From assembly GCA_019636385.1 (NCBI GenBank), contig JAHBXT010000003.1, positions 434,001-498,000 on the forward strand: 64,000 nt of DNA. The letters are read 5' to 3'. The DNA is from Pirellulaceae bacterium (GTDB lineage: Bacteria; Planctomycetota; Planctomycetia; Pirellulales; Pirellulaceae). The notes beneath the pieces were generated by a model. The model had not been told where the DNA came from. It worked only from the letters and a program-made list of their open reading frames with translations, and searched no databases. Both the position numbers and the translations under genes were made by a program. Below, piece after piece: positions 37,056-46,016 of this stretch (positions are counted from its first letter, which is position 1; each line of letters starts with the position of its first letter).

Positions 37056-37580
37056 ATGCATACCTATTTGATGGGATATCGCGGTTCGGGCAAGACGACC
37101 ACGGCCAAACTGTTGTCACAGGCCCTGGATAGGCACATGGTGGACACCGACGACTGGATCGAGTCGGCGGCCGGTGACACGATTCGCCACATTTTTGCGA
37201 CTCAAGGCGAGCAAGCATTTCGCGACTTGGAGCAAACTGCGATCCGGCAAGTAGCAGAATCGGCCGAGCCCCTGGTGGTGGCATTGGGTGGCGGTGCCGT
37301 CCTACGCCCTGCCAATCAACAGGTCATACGCCAGACCGGTCATTGTGTATGGCTGGATGCCTCAGTGGAACAACTGTACACGCGCATTTGTGCCGATTCT
37401 TCTACCGTGCTACGTCGTCCCGATTTAACCGATCGCGGCGGTCTTGAGGAAGTCGCGGAAGTTCTGGCCCAACGCCGACCGATTTACCAGTCGCTGGCAG
37501 AATTGACTGTTTGTACCACCGGGCGCTCGCCCGATGAGATAGTCGAAGATATCGTAGTCTGGCTGCGCTCGTTAGCTTAA
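37056..37580 (+). CDS. aroK: Shikimate kinase
   Basis: 174 residues from the ATG at 37056 (AAGGA eleven bases upstream). The frame extends to 36834 but only this start gives the family's N-terminus. Walker A is GYRGSGKTT (7-15), followed by DTDDWIE (shikimate-binding Asp), IFATQGEQAFRDLE, GGGAV and the lid RRPDLTDRGG. It phosphorylates shikimate at O-3 in aromatic amino acid synthesis. It is divergent from the PSD1 gene and monocistronic as far as can be seen. Confidence 0.94.
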   Translation: MHTYLMGYRGSGKTTTAKLLSQALDRHMVDTDDWIESAAGDTIRHIFATQGEQAFRDLEQTAIRQVAESAEPLVVALGGGAVLRPANQQVIRQTGHCVWLDASVEQLYTRICADSSTVLRRPDLTDRGGLEEVAEVLAQRRPIYQSLAELTVCTTGRSPDEIVEDIVVWLRSLA

Positions 37581-37808
37581 CGTGCGTCCGACCTCCCCAG
37601 GAAAATGCGCTGGCTAGCGCGTGCGGAAGTACTTGAGCTTCTGCGCCGGCAATCGCTGAACTCTGCGGGCCAATCTTCATCAATGGAATGAACCCCGTAT
37701 TTTGCACGGACGTTTCACCCGTGAATGCATGGTGTTGCACCGGACTGCACACCACCACTTCACCGTTGTCGCGTTGCCGCGCCGTTGAGCGCGCGTGGGG
37801 AATCCCTA

Positions 37809-39143
37809 GTGCAAAACTTCGTGGATCTACCGCTAGCCTTGCGTGTGCTGGTCGTGGCGCTACTTGGTATCGCAAGCGCGCGATTTATCAATTGGGCGAT
37901 CTACACCTGGGCCTACTTTCCCCGGCAGCTTGGCCCCTGGAGTCCTGCGCAACAATTCATTGAAGCTCAGTCGCGACCTCGCCAGGCCAGAAAAAAGCAA
38001 ACGCCCGGGCGGAAACTGCACTGGCGCGCTCGGTCATGGTTGGATCATCTACCAGCCATCGGCTGGTGGCGACTGCGCAGCGAATCGGCAGTGCATGGAA
38101 AGCTGTATTGGGTCCGACCGATGTTAGTTGAGCTGCTGTATCCGATCGCGCTGGCCTGGTATTACCGTTTTCAGGTAACCGGTTGTGCGCTTCCACCGGG
38201 CGCGGCCAGGTTTTTGCTGCCTTTGGCAACGCAGATGCATTGGCAGTTCGTTGGCCACTGGGTACTGCTGACCCTGATGACGATCGCTACGTTTATTGAC
38301 TTCGACGAGCAGTCGATTCCGGACTACGTGACCCTGCCGGGAACCGTAATTGGTTTGATGGGTGCCGCCCTGTCGCCGGTTTGGCTACCATTAACTGTCC
38401 AGTGGGGAGTCGCTGGCGTTGATGGTGTCGTTGAACTGGACGCCGCTTGGCCGGACTCTGCGCCACTGTGGATCAGCGGTTGGCAAGGCTGGTTGACGGC
38501 CATGGGCATTGTGGCCGTCTGGGGGTTTGCCCTGCTGGATCGGCGAGTCATTCTTCGACGTGGAATGTACAGGGCGGTGGTCTATTTCGTAGCGCGGTTA
38601 ATTCGCAATCGAGTACTCCTGGCCACCGTACTGCTGACAACTGGCGGTTTGATGGGCCTGGTGACTTGGTGCTGGCTGGCACATGTTGCCCGTTGGCCAT
38701 TTCTGATGAGCAGCCTGATCGGGCTTGCGGTGGCCGGTGGCGTAACGTGGGCAGTGCGTGTGTCTGCCAGCCGCGGCTTCGGTGCTGAAGCGTTAGGCTT
38801 TGGCGATGTTACGCTGATGGCCATGATCGGGGCGTACATCGGATGGCAACCCAGCTTGATTGTATTCTTCTTGGCACCAGTGGTTGCGTTGGTGTTTGTG
38901 ATGGCTCGCTGGATGCTGACGGGTGACACTGCCACACCCTATGGTCCCTATCTGTGCGCGGCAGTAGTTGTGCTGGCTGTCGGATGGCAGAGCATTTGGA
39001 TCGGCTGGGCGGCTCCGATCTTTGCCATTGGAGTTGGCCCTATTTGGGCCGCTATCGTCGTTTGCGTCCTGTTAATCGGAATCATCCTGTGGGTCTGGCA
39101 GTTGATCAAACGAGCGGTGTTCGCAACGCGTAAGCCGAAATGA
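37809..39143 (+). CDS. A24-type prepilin peptidase without the zinc cysteines
   Basis: 444 residues from GTG 37809 (GGGGAA before it); ATG 37725 would add 28 unlike residues. The two catalytic aspartate motifs are present: IDFDEQSIPD after a membrane segment and FGDVTLMAMIGAYIGW later. The N-terminal INWAIYTW...QLGPWSP and GWWRLRS...VRPMLVELLYPIALAWY line up with the cytoplasmic methylase loop of PilD, but all four loop cysteines are missing. About seven or eight membrane segments are seen. It cleaves type IV prepilins or pseudopilins. No pilin gene is nearby. Overlaps the next gene in ATGA. Confidence 0.85.
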   Translation: MQNFVDLPLALRVLVVALLGIASARFINWAIYTWAYFPRQLGPWSPAQQFIEAQSRPRQARKKQTPGRKLHWRARSWLDHLPAIGWWRLRSESAVHGKLYWVRPMLVELLYPIALAWYYRFQVTGCALPPGAARFLLPLATQMHWQFVGHWVLLTLMTIATFIDFDEQSIPDYVTLPGTVIGLMGAALSPVWLPLTVQWGVAGVDGVVELDAAWPDSAPLWISGWQGWLTAMGIVAVWGFALLDRRVILRRGMYRAVVYFVARLIRNRVLLATVLLTTGGLMGLVTWCWLAHVARWPFLMSSLIGLAVAGGVTWAVRVSASRGFGAEALGFGDVTLMAMIGAYIGWQPSLIVFFLAPVVALVFVMARWMLTGDTATPYGPYLCAAVVVLAVGWQSIWIGWAAPIFAIGVGPIWAAIVVCVLLIGIILWVWQLIKRAVFATRKPK

Positions 39144-39616
39144 GTACCAAGGCTTTGAACAATCACCGTTGGCGATGCGGTCGGATCATCAGCCAGGACG
39201 GAAGTCTGCAATGCGTCCAGATCAGGTGGTGGCCCTATCGCGGCAATTGCTTGCAAGCCATGTTGGACCGACGCTGGCGCCCCGGCTGGGGTGATCGTTG
39301 TGAGTTGTATTTTCATCAGCCGCATGGGACTGGAAAATTTCTGTCGCTCAGCTACCTGCGCTCAAGCGCGCGCACATCGTTGAGCACAGTGTACGTCGCC
39401 CTGCTGGGGCTAGACGAGCAGGCACGAATTCGCGGCGCAGACGCCATCGTTTGCCATGTAACCAACGATCGAATTTCCGACCGCTTGATGCGGCGTTGGG
39501 GCTGGCAGCCGCACTGCAGCGGCTGGCCAGGCCGGCACTACATCAAACGTTTTTACGGCGTCTATCCGGCAATACCAGCCTATTGGCGCGGACGGTTATC
39601 CACCGACAATGACTAG
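39140..39616 (+). CDS. Unknown small protein with GNAT-like C-terminus
   Basis: 158 residues. The ATG overlaps the prepilin peptidase stop (ATGA), so it is translated by coupling. The protein is rich in Trp, Arg and His. The C-terminal half (LGLDEQARIRGADAIVCHVTN, ISDRLMRRWGWQPH) resembles the last strands and helix of a GNAT acetyltransferase, and RHYIKRFYG closes it; the cofactor loop is not obvious. No signal or membrane segment. Its role next to a prepilin peptidase is unknown. Confidence 0.6.
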   Translation: MSTKALNNHRWRCGRIISQDGSLQCVQIRWWPYRGNCLQAMLDRRWRPGWGDRCELYFHQPHGTGKFLSLSYLRSSARTSLSTVYVALLGLDEQARIRGADAIVCHVTNDRISDRLMRRWGWQPHCSGWPGRHYIKRFYGVYPAIPAYWRGRLSTDND

Positions 39617-39783
39617 TCGTCCGTAGGCGTTGTGGGGAGGGACACACGGGGCCGCAGACTAGCCTGAGACTTCCCCCTCCATATGGTCAGTAATTTACGG
39701 TAAAAGGTGCGGCGGAGTGCAATTGGCCCCGCGCCGGCCTACCGTGGATGCTAGTGTTCAATTCCTTCAATCGGAAGTATCCC

Positions 39784-40800
39784 ATGACCTTTCAATCAGC
39801 TCGTGGCAGTTTTCCTGCTACTCGACTGCGTCGCCTGAGGCAACATCCGTGGTCACGAGCATTAGTCCAAGAGACTTCGTTGGGGCCCAATAATCTGATT
39901 TGGCCGTTGTTTGTATTGCCAGGACGAGGGCAGGAACAGCCTGTCGCCAGTTTGCCGGGGGTTTCGCGTAAGTCGGTCGACCTGTTGCTGGACGATGTGC
40001 AACACGCCATCGAACTGGGCATCCCCGCCGTGGCGCTATTTCCAGTGACACCATCCGAGCTGAAAACTCATGACGGTTGCGAAGCACTTAATTCCGACAA
40101 CCTGATATGTACGGCGGCGCGGGCCATGCGCCTGCGATTTGGGGACTCGATTGGCATCGTGTGTGATGTGGCTTTGGATCCCTACACCAGCCATGGCCAA
40201 GACGGATTGTTGCGTGACGGCGTGATTCTGAATGATGAAACATTGGAGGTGTTGCAACAGCAGGCGGTCGTGCAAGCGGCTGCCGGAGCCAGTGTGATTG
40301 CGCCGTCCGACATGATGGATGGTCGGGTGGGAGTCATTCGTCAAGCGTTGGACGAACAAGGCTTTAAAAACGTGTGCATCATGAGTTACGCTGCCAAATA
40401 CGCGTCGGCCTTCTATGGGCCGTTTCGTGACGCAGTGGGGTCCAAAGGCAACCTGGGAGCGGCCGACAAGAAAACCTACCAAATGTCACCGTCAGCCACC
40501 CAAGAAGCATTGCACGAAGTTGCGTTGGATCTTGGCGAAGGCGCTGATATTGTGATGGTCAAGCCCGGTATGCCTTATTTGGATATTGTTCACAGGATCA
40601 AGGCAGAGTTTCAAGTACCGACCGCCGTGTATCAGGTCAGCGGCGAATACGCGATGTTGTGCGCGGCCGCTGCCAACGGCTGGCTGGATCGCAGTGCCTG
40701 CATGATTGAAAGCCTGTGGGCATTCCGCCGAGCGGGAGCCGATATGATTTTGAGCTATTTTGCGCGCGAGGCGGCGTTAGAGCTGCGGAAGCTAGGGTGA
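39784..40800 (+). CDS. hemB: Delta-aminolevulinic acid dehydratase (porphobilinogen synthase)
   Basis: 338 residues from the ATG at 39784 (MTFQSARGSF). The two Schiff-base lysines are in MSYAAKYASAFYGPF and MVKPGMPYLDI. The metal-site region reads DVALDPYTSHGQDG, where the three zinc cysteines of the yeast/animal enzyme are replaced by Ala/Asp, so it belongs to the magnesium- or potassium-dependent class. It condenses two aminolevulinate to porphobilinogen in haem synthesis. No other hem gene is nearby. Haem need agrees with the PSD1 cytochrome in the window. Confidence 0.95.
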   Translation: MTFQSARGSFPATRLRRLRQHPWSRALVQETSLGPNNLIWPLFVLPGRGQEQPVASLPGVSRKSVDLLLDDVQHAIELGIPAVALFPVTPSELKTHDGCEALNSDNLICTAARAMRLRFGDSIGIVCDVALDPYTSHGQDGLLRDGVILNDETLEVLQQQAVVQAAAGASVIAPSDMMDGRVGVIRQALDEQGFKNVCIMSYAAKYASAFYGPFRDAVGSKGNLGAADKKTYQMSPSATQEALHEVALDLGEGADIVMVKPGMPYLDIVHRIKAEFQVPTAVYQVSGEYAMLCAAAANGWLDRSACMIESLWAFRRAGADMILSYFAREAALELRKLG

Positions 40801-41149
40801 TGACGAAAATATTTCGACCGGCAAAGCTATGACGGCCTATGGAATCACGATCAAGCTACGAAGCAATGCCCGCCAGGGAAACAAGCCAGTCGAACTTCGC
40901 GAGCCCTGCATCCGAGCGAGAGATATTCTCAGACCGGCATTTCACACATGAACGCCGCCGGCATGGCACGCGGTTGCCGCAGACCCTTGAAAACAAGCGG
41001 TACTAGCCACCAACATGCCACGCCGACATTGGAACTCGATGGGTAACTGCCAAGACGGCGAGTTGCGGATCGGTTTTGACCACCGACATTCAGAAGTCAT
41101 TTCCGGGTATGGGTTTGCGTAGACCGTCGTTCGGCCTGAAAGGCCGGTT
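40801..41149. other. Intergenic region left of the hsdM remnant
   Basis: I see no gene. The rest of hsdM, hsdS or hsdR would be expected on the minus strand here, but no matching frame remains. The right end carries the double-hairpin element. Confidence 0.6.
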
Positions 41150-41175
41150 CTACCAGCCCAGGCCAACGGCCTGGG
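41131..41175. repeat. Double-hairpin (REP-like) element at the hsdM truncation point
   Basis: Two neat stem-loops: CGGCCT/AGGCCG (41132-41146, loop GAA) and CCCAGGCC/GGCCTGGG (41157-41175, loop AAC), 10 nt apart. The truncated hsdM frame enters the element and stops inside it (TAG at 41150-41152). Elements of this shape are, from memory, scattered widely in Rhodopirellula-like genomes; that is recollection, not checked here. Confidence 0.6.
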
Positions 41176-41692
41176 AATGCTGCGACAAAAAGTATTCGTA
41201 CACGCGACCAAGAATGTCTTTTGAACGATTGGCTTTGTCTCCCAGGCCGATGTTGCCAACCATGTCGATCAGTTGTCCCAACCGCTGCTTGTCGAGCCCA
41301 GGACGCGAGTACTCTTTGGGCAGCACGCCTTTGAGCGACGGGTTGTCTCGCTCGATGGCCAACATGGCGTCATCAACCGTCTTGCCGATTGTCGCTTGCT
41401 TCGCTTCGGCCTTGAGCTTCGACCAACGAGCTTCCTTGGGCACCCAGAAGATATTCACCGCACGATACTCGTCGGGGTCTTCCGGATCAGCACCGTTGGC
41501 TTGGTCGGCTTCCAGTTTGGCGTGCTGCTCCTCGAAGGCATCCGAGATGTACTTCAAAAACAGCAACCCAAGTACGATGTGTTTGTACTCCGCCGCATCC
41601 ATGTTGGATCGCAGCGCATCGGCTGCCCGCCATAATTCGGATTCAAAGCCGATGTTGGCGGAACTGCCGTTGGTCGTTGTTCGCTTTGCCAT
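41150..41692 (-). pseudogene. hsdM: Truncated type I restriction-modification methylase subunit HsdM (N-terminal domain only)
   Basis: 180 residues. It matches the HsdM N-terminal helical domain: [40 protein letters not shown], then IDMVGNIGL and [14 protein letters not shown] full HsdM is about 500 residues and continues with a FYTP motif and the SAM-binding NPPF, all missing. After EYFLSQ the frame reads HSQAVGLGW from the double-hairpin element and stops. It therefore cannot methylate DNA. The gene lies 31 bp downstream of a helix-turn-helix gene on the same strand; hsdS and hsdR are absent from the window. Confidence 0.85.
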
Positions 41693-41722
41693 AGGTTGCC
41701 TTTGATTGCTTGTTCGAAATAG

Positions 41723-41929
41723 CTACTTCGCCTTGGTTGGTTTCACCGGTTTAGCCGCCTGCTTCAAAAACTTGTCCAAGTCCGACTTCTTGAACAAGCG
41801 ATAGCCGTTGGCCGGGTTTCGATGCATCGGAATGTCGCCACGAGCTGCCCATTTTCGAATTGTGTTTTGAGCAACACCCAGGTATTCCGCTGCTGCGGCC
41901 GTGTGTAGGTATTCGGTCAATTTGGTCAT
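41723..41929 (-). CDS. MerR/excisionase-type helix-turn-helix protein of the type I R-M remnant
   Basis: 68 residues from the ATG at 41929 (GGGGGA ten bases upstream). The core is LHTAAAAEYLGVAQNTIRKW then GDIPMHRNPANGYRLFKKSD, the winged helix of excisionase-like (HTH_17) regulators. Such genes often sit at the head of type I restriction loci. The C-terminus is a lysine/proline-rich tail. It is intact, unlike hsdM just downstream. Confidence 0.8.
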   Translation of the reverse strand: MTKLTEYLHTAAAAEYLGVAQNTIRKWAARGDIPMHRNPANGYRLFKKSDLDKFLKQAAKPVKPTKAK

Positions 41930-42334
41930 GGGATACGTCCCCCTTATAATCGCGTGAATTCGCCAGGGTCCCAGTCTATTAAACCCTGCACGGTTGGGAC
42001 ACCACCCCGCCATTCATGGCCAATTCTGGCCACCGGTCCGAAATCGTGGAAATTTCAGCCGAATTGTGGTCAGCGAACGCTTGAGCTGTCCCGAAACCCA
42101 TGGCTCCATGTGTGTCGTCATTCAGACGAATTCGAAACCCAAACACTAGGAGACCAAACGCTGGCCCGGCGCAAGTAGAACGCACCCCACCAATCGCCAC
42201 CACAACGCGCACGAGGTCGCATCGACCAACGCTGCAAAGCAAGGGTATTTGGGTTCAGATGGGCATGGCGCGAACGCCGTGCATCAACCAGGGCAGGCGA
42301 TCTTAAGCAACAATGACCATTACCAAGGCCAATG
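41930..42334. other. Intergenic region right of the R-M remnant
   Basis: About 400 bp with no gene I can support. It should hold the promoter of the helix-turn-helix gene. Small frames on both strands have no start signal or recognisable product. Confidence 0.55.
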
Positions 42335-43984
42335 TCAAATGAAAGTTGCCGATAGGATGGCGTCTTCAAAACAACCGTCGATCATGCCGTAGGTACTGCG
42401 CCACGGGCCGCAAAGGCGGCTGTCGATGAAAGCTTGTGCGAGTTCTGGCAGACCAACTCGATTGAATTCTGCGGCTGCAGCAGCCAAAGCTAGGCGTTCG
42501 GTCAGTACTCGGCAGCCGCCCGGATCATCGGCTACCAGCTTGGCTGCAGTTCGCACCGGATTCAAAGCATCGGCTTGTTGTTGAGTATCCAGGTGATTCT
42601 GCAATTCGACTAAAACTTCTTCAATTGCATCGCGGTCCTTGCTGAGCACGCGTATGACATCCAGACACATGACGTTGCCTGAGCCTTCCCAGATGGCGTT
42701 CAGAGGTGCCTCGCGATAGTGTCTCGCAAGGTTTCCCTCCTCTACGTAGCCGTTGCCTCCCAGGCACTCCATGGCTTCGTACACCAGACCTGGAGCGATC
42801 TTACAGGTCCAGTATTTGATTACGGGAGTCATTAAACGAGAAAAGTTTGCCGCTGCAGCATCGTGGGTTGCGCGATCGTAGGCACGAGCCAAACGCAAGG
42901 CCAAGGCGGTGGCGGCAGCCAAATCCAAAGCCATGTCAGCCAGCACACGCCGCATCAGCGGTTGGGCGATCAGCCGCTTACCAAGTACCTCGCGATGGCG
43001 ACAGTGCTCGACGGCCTCCCACAGCGAGGCGCGCAGCAGTCCTGCGGTGGCCACTGCACAATCCAACCTCGTGAGTGTCACCATTTCGATAATGGTTTGC
43101 ACGCCCTTACCCGGTTGGCCCACAAGCTGAGAAAGGCTACCATGGAACTCGACTTCCGAGGAAGCATTCGAGCGGTTGCCGAGCTTGTCCTTCAGGCGTT
43201 GAAATCGCAAGCCGTTGTCGCTGCCATCGGGCAGCAGTCGAGGCAACAGGAAACAACTCAGTCCGTCCGCCGTCTGGCCTAAGATAAGAAAAGCATCGGA
43301 CTGGGGCACGGACATAAACCATTTGTGCCCAACTATGCGCCACCAACCATCGCTGGTCGGCTCGGCTCGCGTGGTATTGGCGCGAACGTCGGTTCCCCCC
43401 TGCTTCTCGGTCATGCCCATACCCAATATGACTTGCTGCTTGGTGCTAGCAGGCCGATTGGAGGGATCATAGTGGCGACAGGTGATTTGAGGCAGCCATT
43501 GCTGTGCAATTTCGGGGCTCTCATTGAGCGCTGCCACACAGGCATTCGTCATGGTGATCGGACACAAGTGGCCCATTTCAACGCCGGCTGTTAAATAGTA
43601 ACGAGTGGCTCGTGCCAAATGACGCTGGCCAACTTCGGCTGGTGTATCCTGCCATACCGAGCAGTGCATCCCCTGTTGGATACTGCACCGCATCAGCTCA
43701 TGCCATGCGGGATGGAATTCAACTTGGTCGATGCGATGCCCTTTGGTATCAAATGACTTCAATTGCGGCAGATGCCGATTGGCCAGTCGCGCAAGTTCCA
43801 GAGTGTCGTGCTGCCCCGCCCATTGGCCGTGGGCATCCAGCTGCTGCCGCACGGCGGTTGAAAGGTCGCTGGTCAGGTGTCGTATCAATGGATCATCTGC
43901 GTAGGCATTGTGCCCTCCGAAAACTGGTGACTGATTGGTAACCTGATGCGTGGTAAACGAGGATTCTAGGGCACTTGGAGTCAT
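42335..43984 (-). CDS. aidB: AidB-like acyl-CoA dehydrogenase
   Basis: 549 residues from the ATG at 43984 (MTPSALESS); a longer frame to 44086 is unlikely. The family order is clear: MTEKQGGTDVRANTT in the flavin region, GHKWFMSVPQSD, TRLDCAVATAGLLR, CLGGNGYVEE and the AidB block NAIWEGSGNVMCLDVIRVL. Length (about 540) and this block fit AidB, an alkylation-response flavoprotein with weak isovaleryl-CoA dehydrogenase activity that binds DNA, rather than ordinary ~380-residue dehydrogenases. It stands alone between two intergenic regions. Confidence 0.9.
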   Translation of the reverse strand: MTPSALESSFTTHQVTNQSPVFGGHNAYADDPLIRHLTSDLSTAVRQQLDAHGQWAGQHDTLELARLANRHLPQLKSFDTKGHRIDQVEFHPAWHELMRCSIQQGMHCSVWQDTPAEVGQRHLARATRYYLTAGVEMGHLCPITMTNACVAALNESPEIAQQWLPQITCRHYDPSNRPASTKQQVILGMGMTEKQGGTDVRANTTRAEPTSDGWWRIVGHKWFMSVPQSDAFLILGQTADGLSCFLLPRLLPDGSDNGLRFQRLKDKLGNRSNASSEVEFHGSLSQLVGQPGKGVQTIIEMVTLTRLDCAVATAGLLRASLWEAVEHCRHREVLGKRLIAQPLMRRVLADMALDLAAATALALRLARAYDRATHDAAAANFSRLMTPVIKYWTCKIAPGLVYEAMECLGGNGYVEEGNLARHYREAPLNAIWEGSGNVMCLDVIRVLSKDRDAIEEVLVELQNHLDTQQQADALNPVRTAAKLVADDPGGCRVLTERLALAAAAAEFNRVGLPELAQAFIDSRLCGPWRSTYGMIDGCFEDAILSATFI

Positions 43985-44346
43985 GATTGAGCAAGTCGCA
44001 GAAGGTGGAAGGTGAGTGTTCGCGTTTATGCAGCCGTTCATGCTGCCGTCACTTACAACCATGGCCCCGATAATTTTCGGAACCAAGATCGATCGACCTC
44101 GTCAAGGATATCAAGCCATTGGCGACAATGGCTCTACACTGAAAGCCGTTATCCAAGGTCTTCGTGAGCGGTTGCAAGTATGCGTGGGGTGCGTTGCGGT
44201 GGCCATGGGCTAGATTACGATTATAGGCTGAAGCGTATGACAGCGGGACGTAGTTTGGTAGTCGGCCAGTGCGTTTGTGTGTATGTAAGAATATCGCGGG
44301 GCCAGCCGCGATTCCTAATTGATAGCGTAGCCAAGGAGAATCTGTG
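43985..44346. other. Divergent intergenic region between aidB and a TPR gene
   Basis: About 360 bp that should hold both promoters. It ends with AAGGAG (44333-44338) for the TPR gene. I see no gene or clear repeat. Confidence 0.55.
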
Positions 44347-45789
44347 ATGAGTCGCTCTAACGACGGGCCGTGGTCGGTCTGTAAACGCACGACACGCCAG
44401 GGGGTTGTGTGCTCACGGAGCATTGTTCGCTTCTTGGTTTGGATCGCATGCTGGTGCGCAGCGTCCCGTGTCACTGGCGATCTAATTACCCAAGAGGGCC
44501 CCCGAAACACCGAACGTCAGAATCGCCTATCCGAGTTAGTGGCCAGGGAATTGCCTGAAGAAGACATTGCGAAACTTGGGACGTCGCTTCGTTCGCTTGA
44601 AATTGGCGACATACAGAATTTTAGGAAGGGTTATGACGAATTGGCGGCGACTAGCTCCAGCTTGCCGGCAGTAGAAGTTTTCCTCGGTAAGCTGCTGATT
44701 ACAAACAATCAAATTGCCGATGCGACTCAGATGTTAGAAGAATACGTGCTCAAGAATCAAGAAGATGCCGAAGCTCACGTGGCCTTGGGGATCATCGCCA
44801 TGAAGACTGGGCGATTCAGCGATGCGTGGCTGCAGTCGCTGTACGCTCAGCGGTTAGTGGATCGGGGCAAGCTGCCTGAGGCTCGCACCAAGTTTGCACT
44901 GCCTAGCCTGACCGAGCTACGGGCGGAAGTCGCCGAACGTAGGCAGCAGTGGTCGGAGAGCGAGCAGTTGTTTCTCAAACTCTATGAGTTACTGCCAGGG
45001 CAGGGATATGCTATGTTGCGTGCCGGACGCACGAAGGTGTTGGCTGGAGACCTGAAGGGTAGCTACGAACTTCTCAAACAGGCTCGCCAAAATCACCCCA
45101 ATCTGCCATTACCCGAATTAACCATCGCACAGGTTCTGGAAGCCAATACCGATTGGGTCCGTGATAGGGAACATGTGGTGCGCATCGACAGTTGGATGGA
45201 ACTGGCCTTGAAAGAGCATCCCGATGAACTTTCGGCCGGGTCAAGCTACATGCACTGGCTGCTGTTGTCGGATCGACCGCAGGAAGCAATTGCACTGTAT
45301 CAAACACTCTCAGAGCCGCACAAATTGGATCGCAACGTTACCTTATTGCGCTGTCTGGCGGCCCGTTATCTGCAAGATTATTCAACCGCAGAACAGTTGT
45401 TGACTGAAGCGATGGCGGTGCATCCGGACGATCTGGACTTCAGTGACCAATTAGCACAAGTTTTGGTGGAAAGTGGCGATGCCGACAAACTGAAGCGGGC
45501 AGCCGAATTAGCGGAGTCCAACAGCAAGCGTTCCCCAGCATCTGAGGCCACAATAGCCACGTTGGCGTGGGTTAAAACGCATTCTGGTGAACTGGGTCCT
45601 GCAGCTACCTTGCTACAGCCATTGGCGTCACGCGGACAAATGTCTGCGCAGACCGCCTACTATCTGGCACGCCTGCTCGCCAAGCAAGGCAAGTTTGACG
45701 ATAGCCACAGGCTGCTGGCGGCCGCCGCGAACACTCGCGGTCTATTTCCTCAGCGAGCACAGGTAAATCGCGAACTGACTGGAAAATGA
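44347..45789 (+). CDS. Secreted TPR-repeat protein
   Basis: 480 residues from the ATG at 44347 with AAGGAG eight bases upstream; GTG 44344 is next to it. The N-terminal ~40 residues are basic then hydrophobic (FLVWIACWCAASRVTG), a likely signal peptide. The rest is all-helical with TPR-type repeats, for example ALGIIAMKTGRFSDAWLQSL, then GDLKGSYELLKQARQNHPNL, SDRPQEAIALYQTL and AYYLARLLAKQGKFDDSHRL. Such proteins scaffold complexes, here probably in the periplasm. No partner can be named. Confidence 0.8.
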   Translation: MSRSNDGPWSVCKRTTRQGVVCSRSIVRFLVWIACWCAASRVTGDLITQEGPRNTERQNRLSELVARELPEEDIAKLGTSLRSLEIGDIQNFRKGYDELAATSSSLPAVEVFLGKLLITNNQIADATQMLEEYVLKNQEDAEAHVALGIIAMKTGRFSDAWLQSLYAQRLVDRGKLPEARTKFALPSLTELRAEVAERRQQWSESEQLFLKLYELLPGQGYAMLRAGRTKVLAGDLKGSYELLKQARQNHPNLPLPELTIAQVLEANTDWVRDREHVVRIDSWMELALKEHPDELSAGSSYMHWLLLSDRPQEAIALYQTLSEPHKLDRNVTLLRCLAARYLQDYSTAEQLLTEAMAVHPDDLDFSDQLAQVLVESGDADKLKRAAELAESNSKRSPASEATIATLAWVKTHSGELGPAATLLQPLASRGQMSAQTAYYLARLLAKQGKFDDSHRLLAAAANTRGLFPQRAQVNRELTGK

Positions 45790-46016
45790 TATCGTAGTTG
45801 TTCCTTGGCGGAATGTAGTGCGGCCAAGCAGTGCGACTGCGATCACCGGAGGTCGCCGTCAGTGCCGGCTTTGGGTGGCGGGTTGTTGGCCACGTGATGA
45901 TGGTTGAATAGGGTCACGCATTTCGCGGTTGTGTTGCTGCGACTACCTTGACCCACCCTGCAAGAACACCATGCTCGCTACCGGCCCGCCAAAGGATGTA
46001 AATCCGCTCGGTGGAG

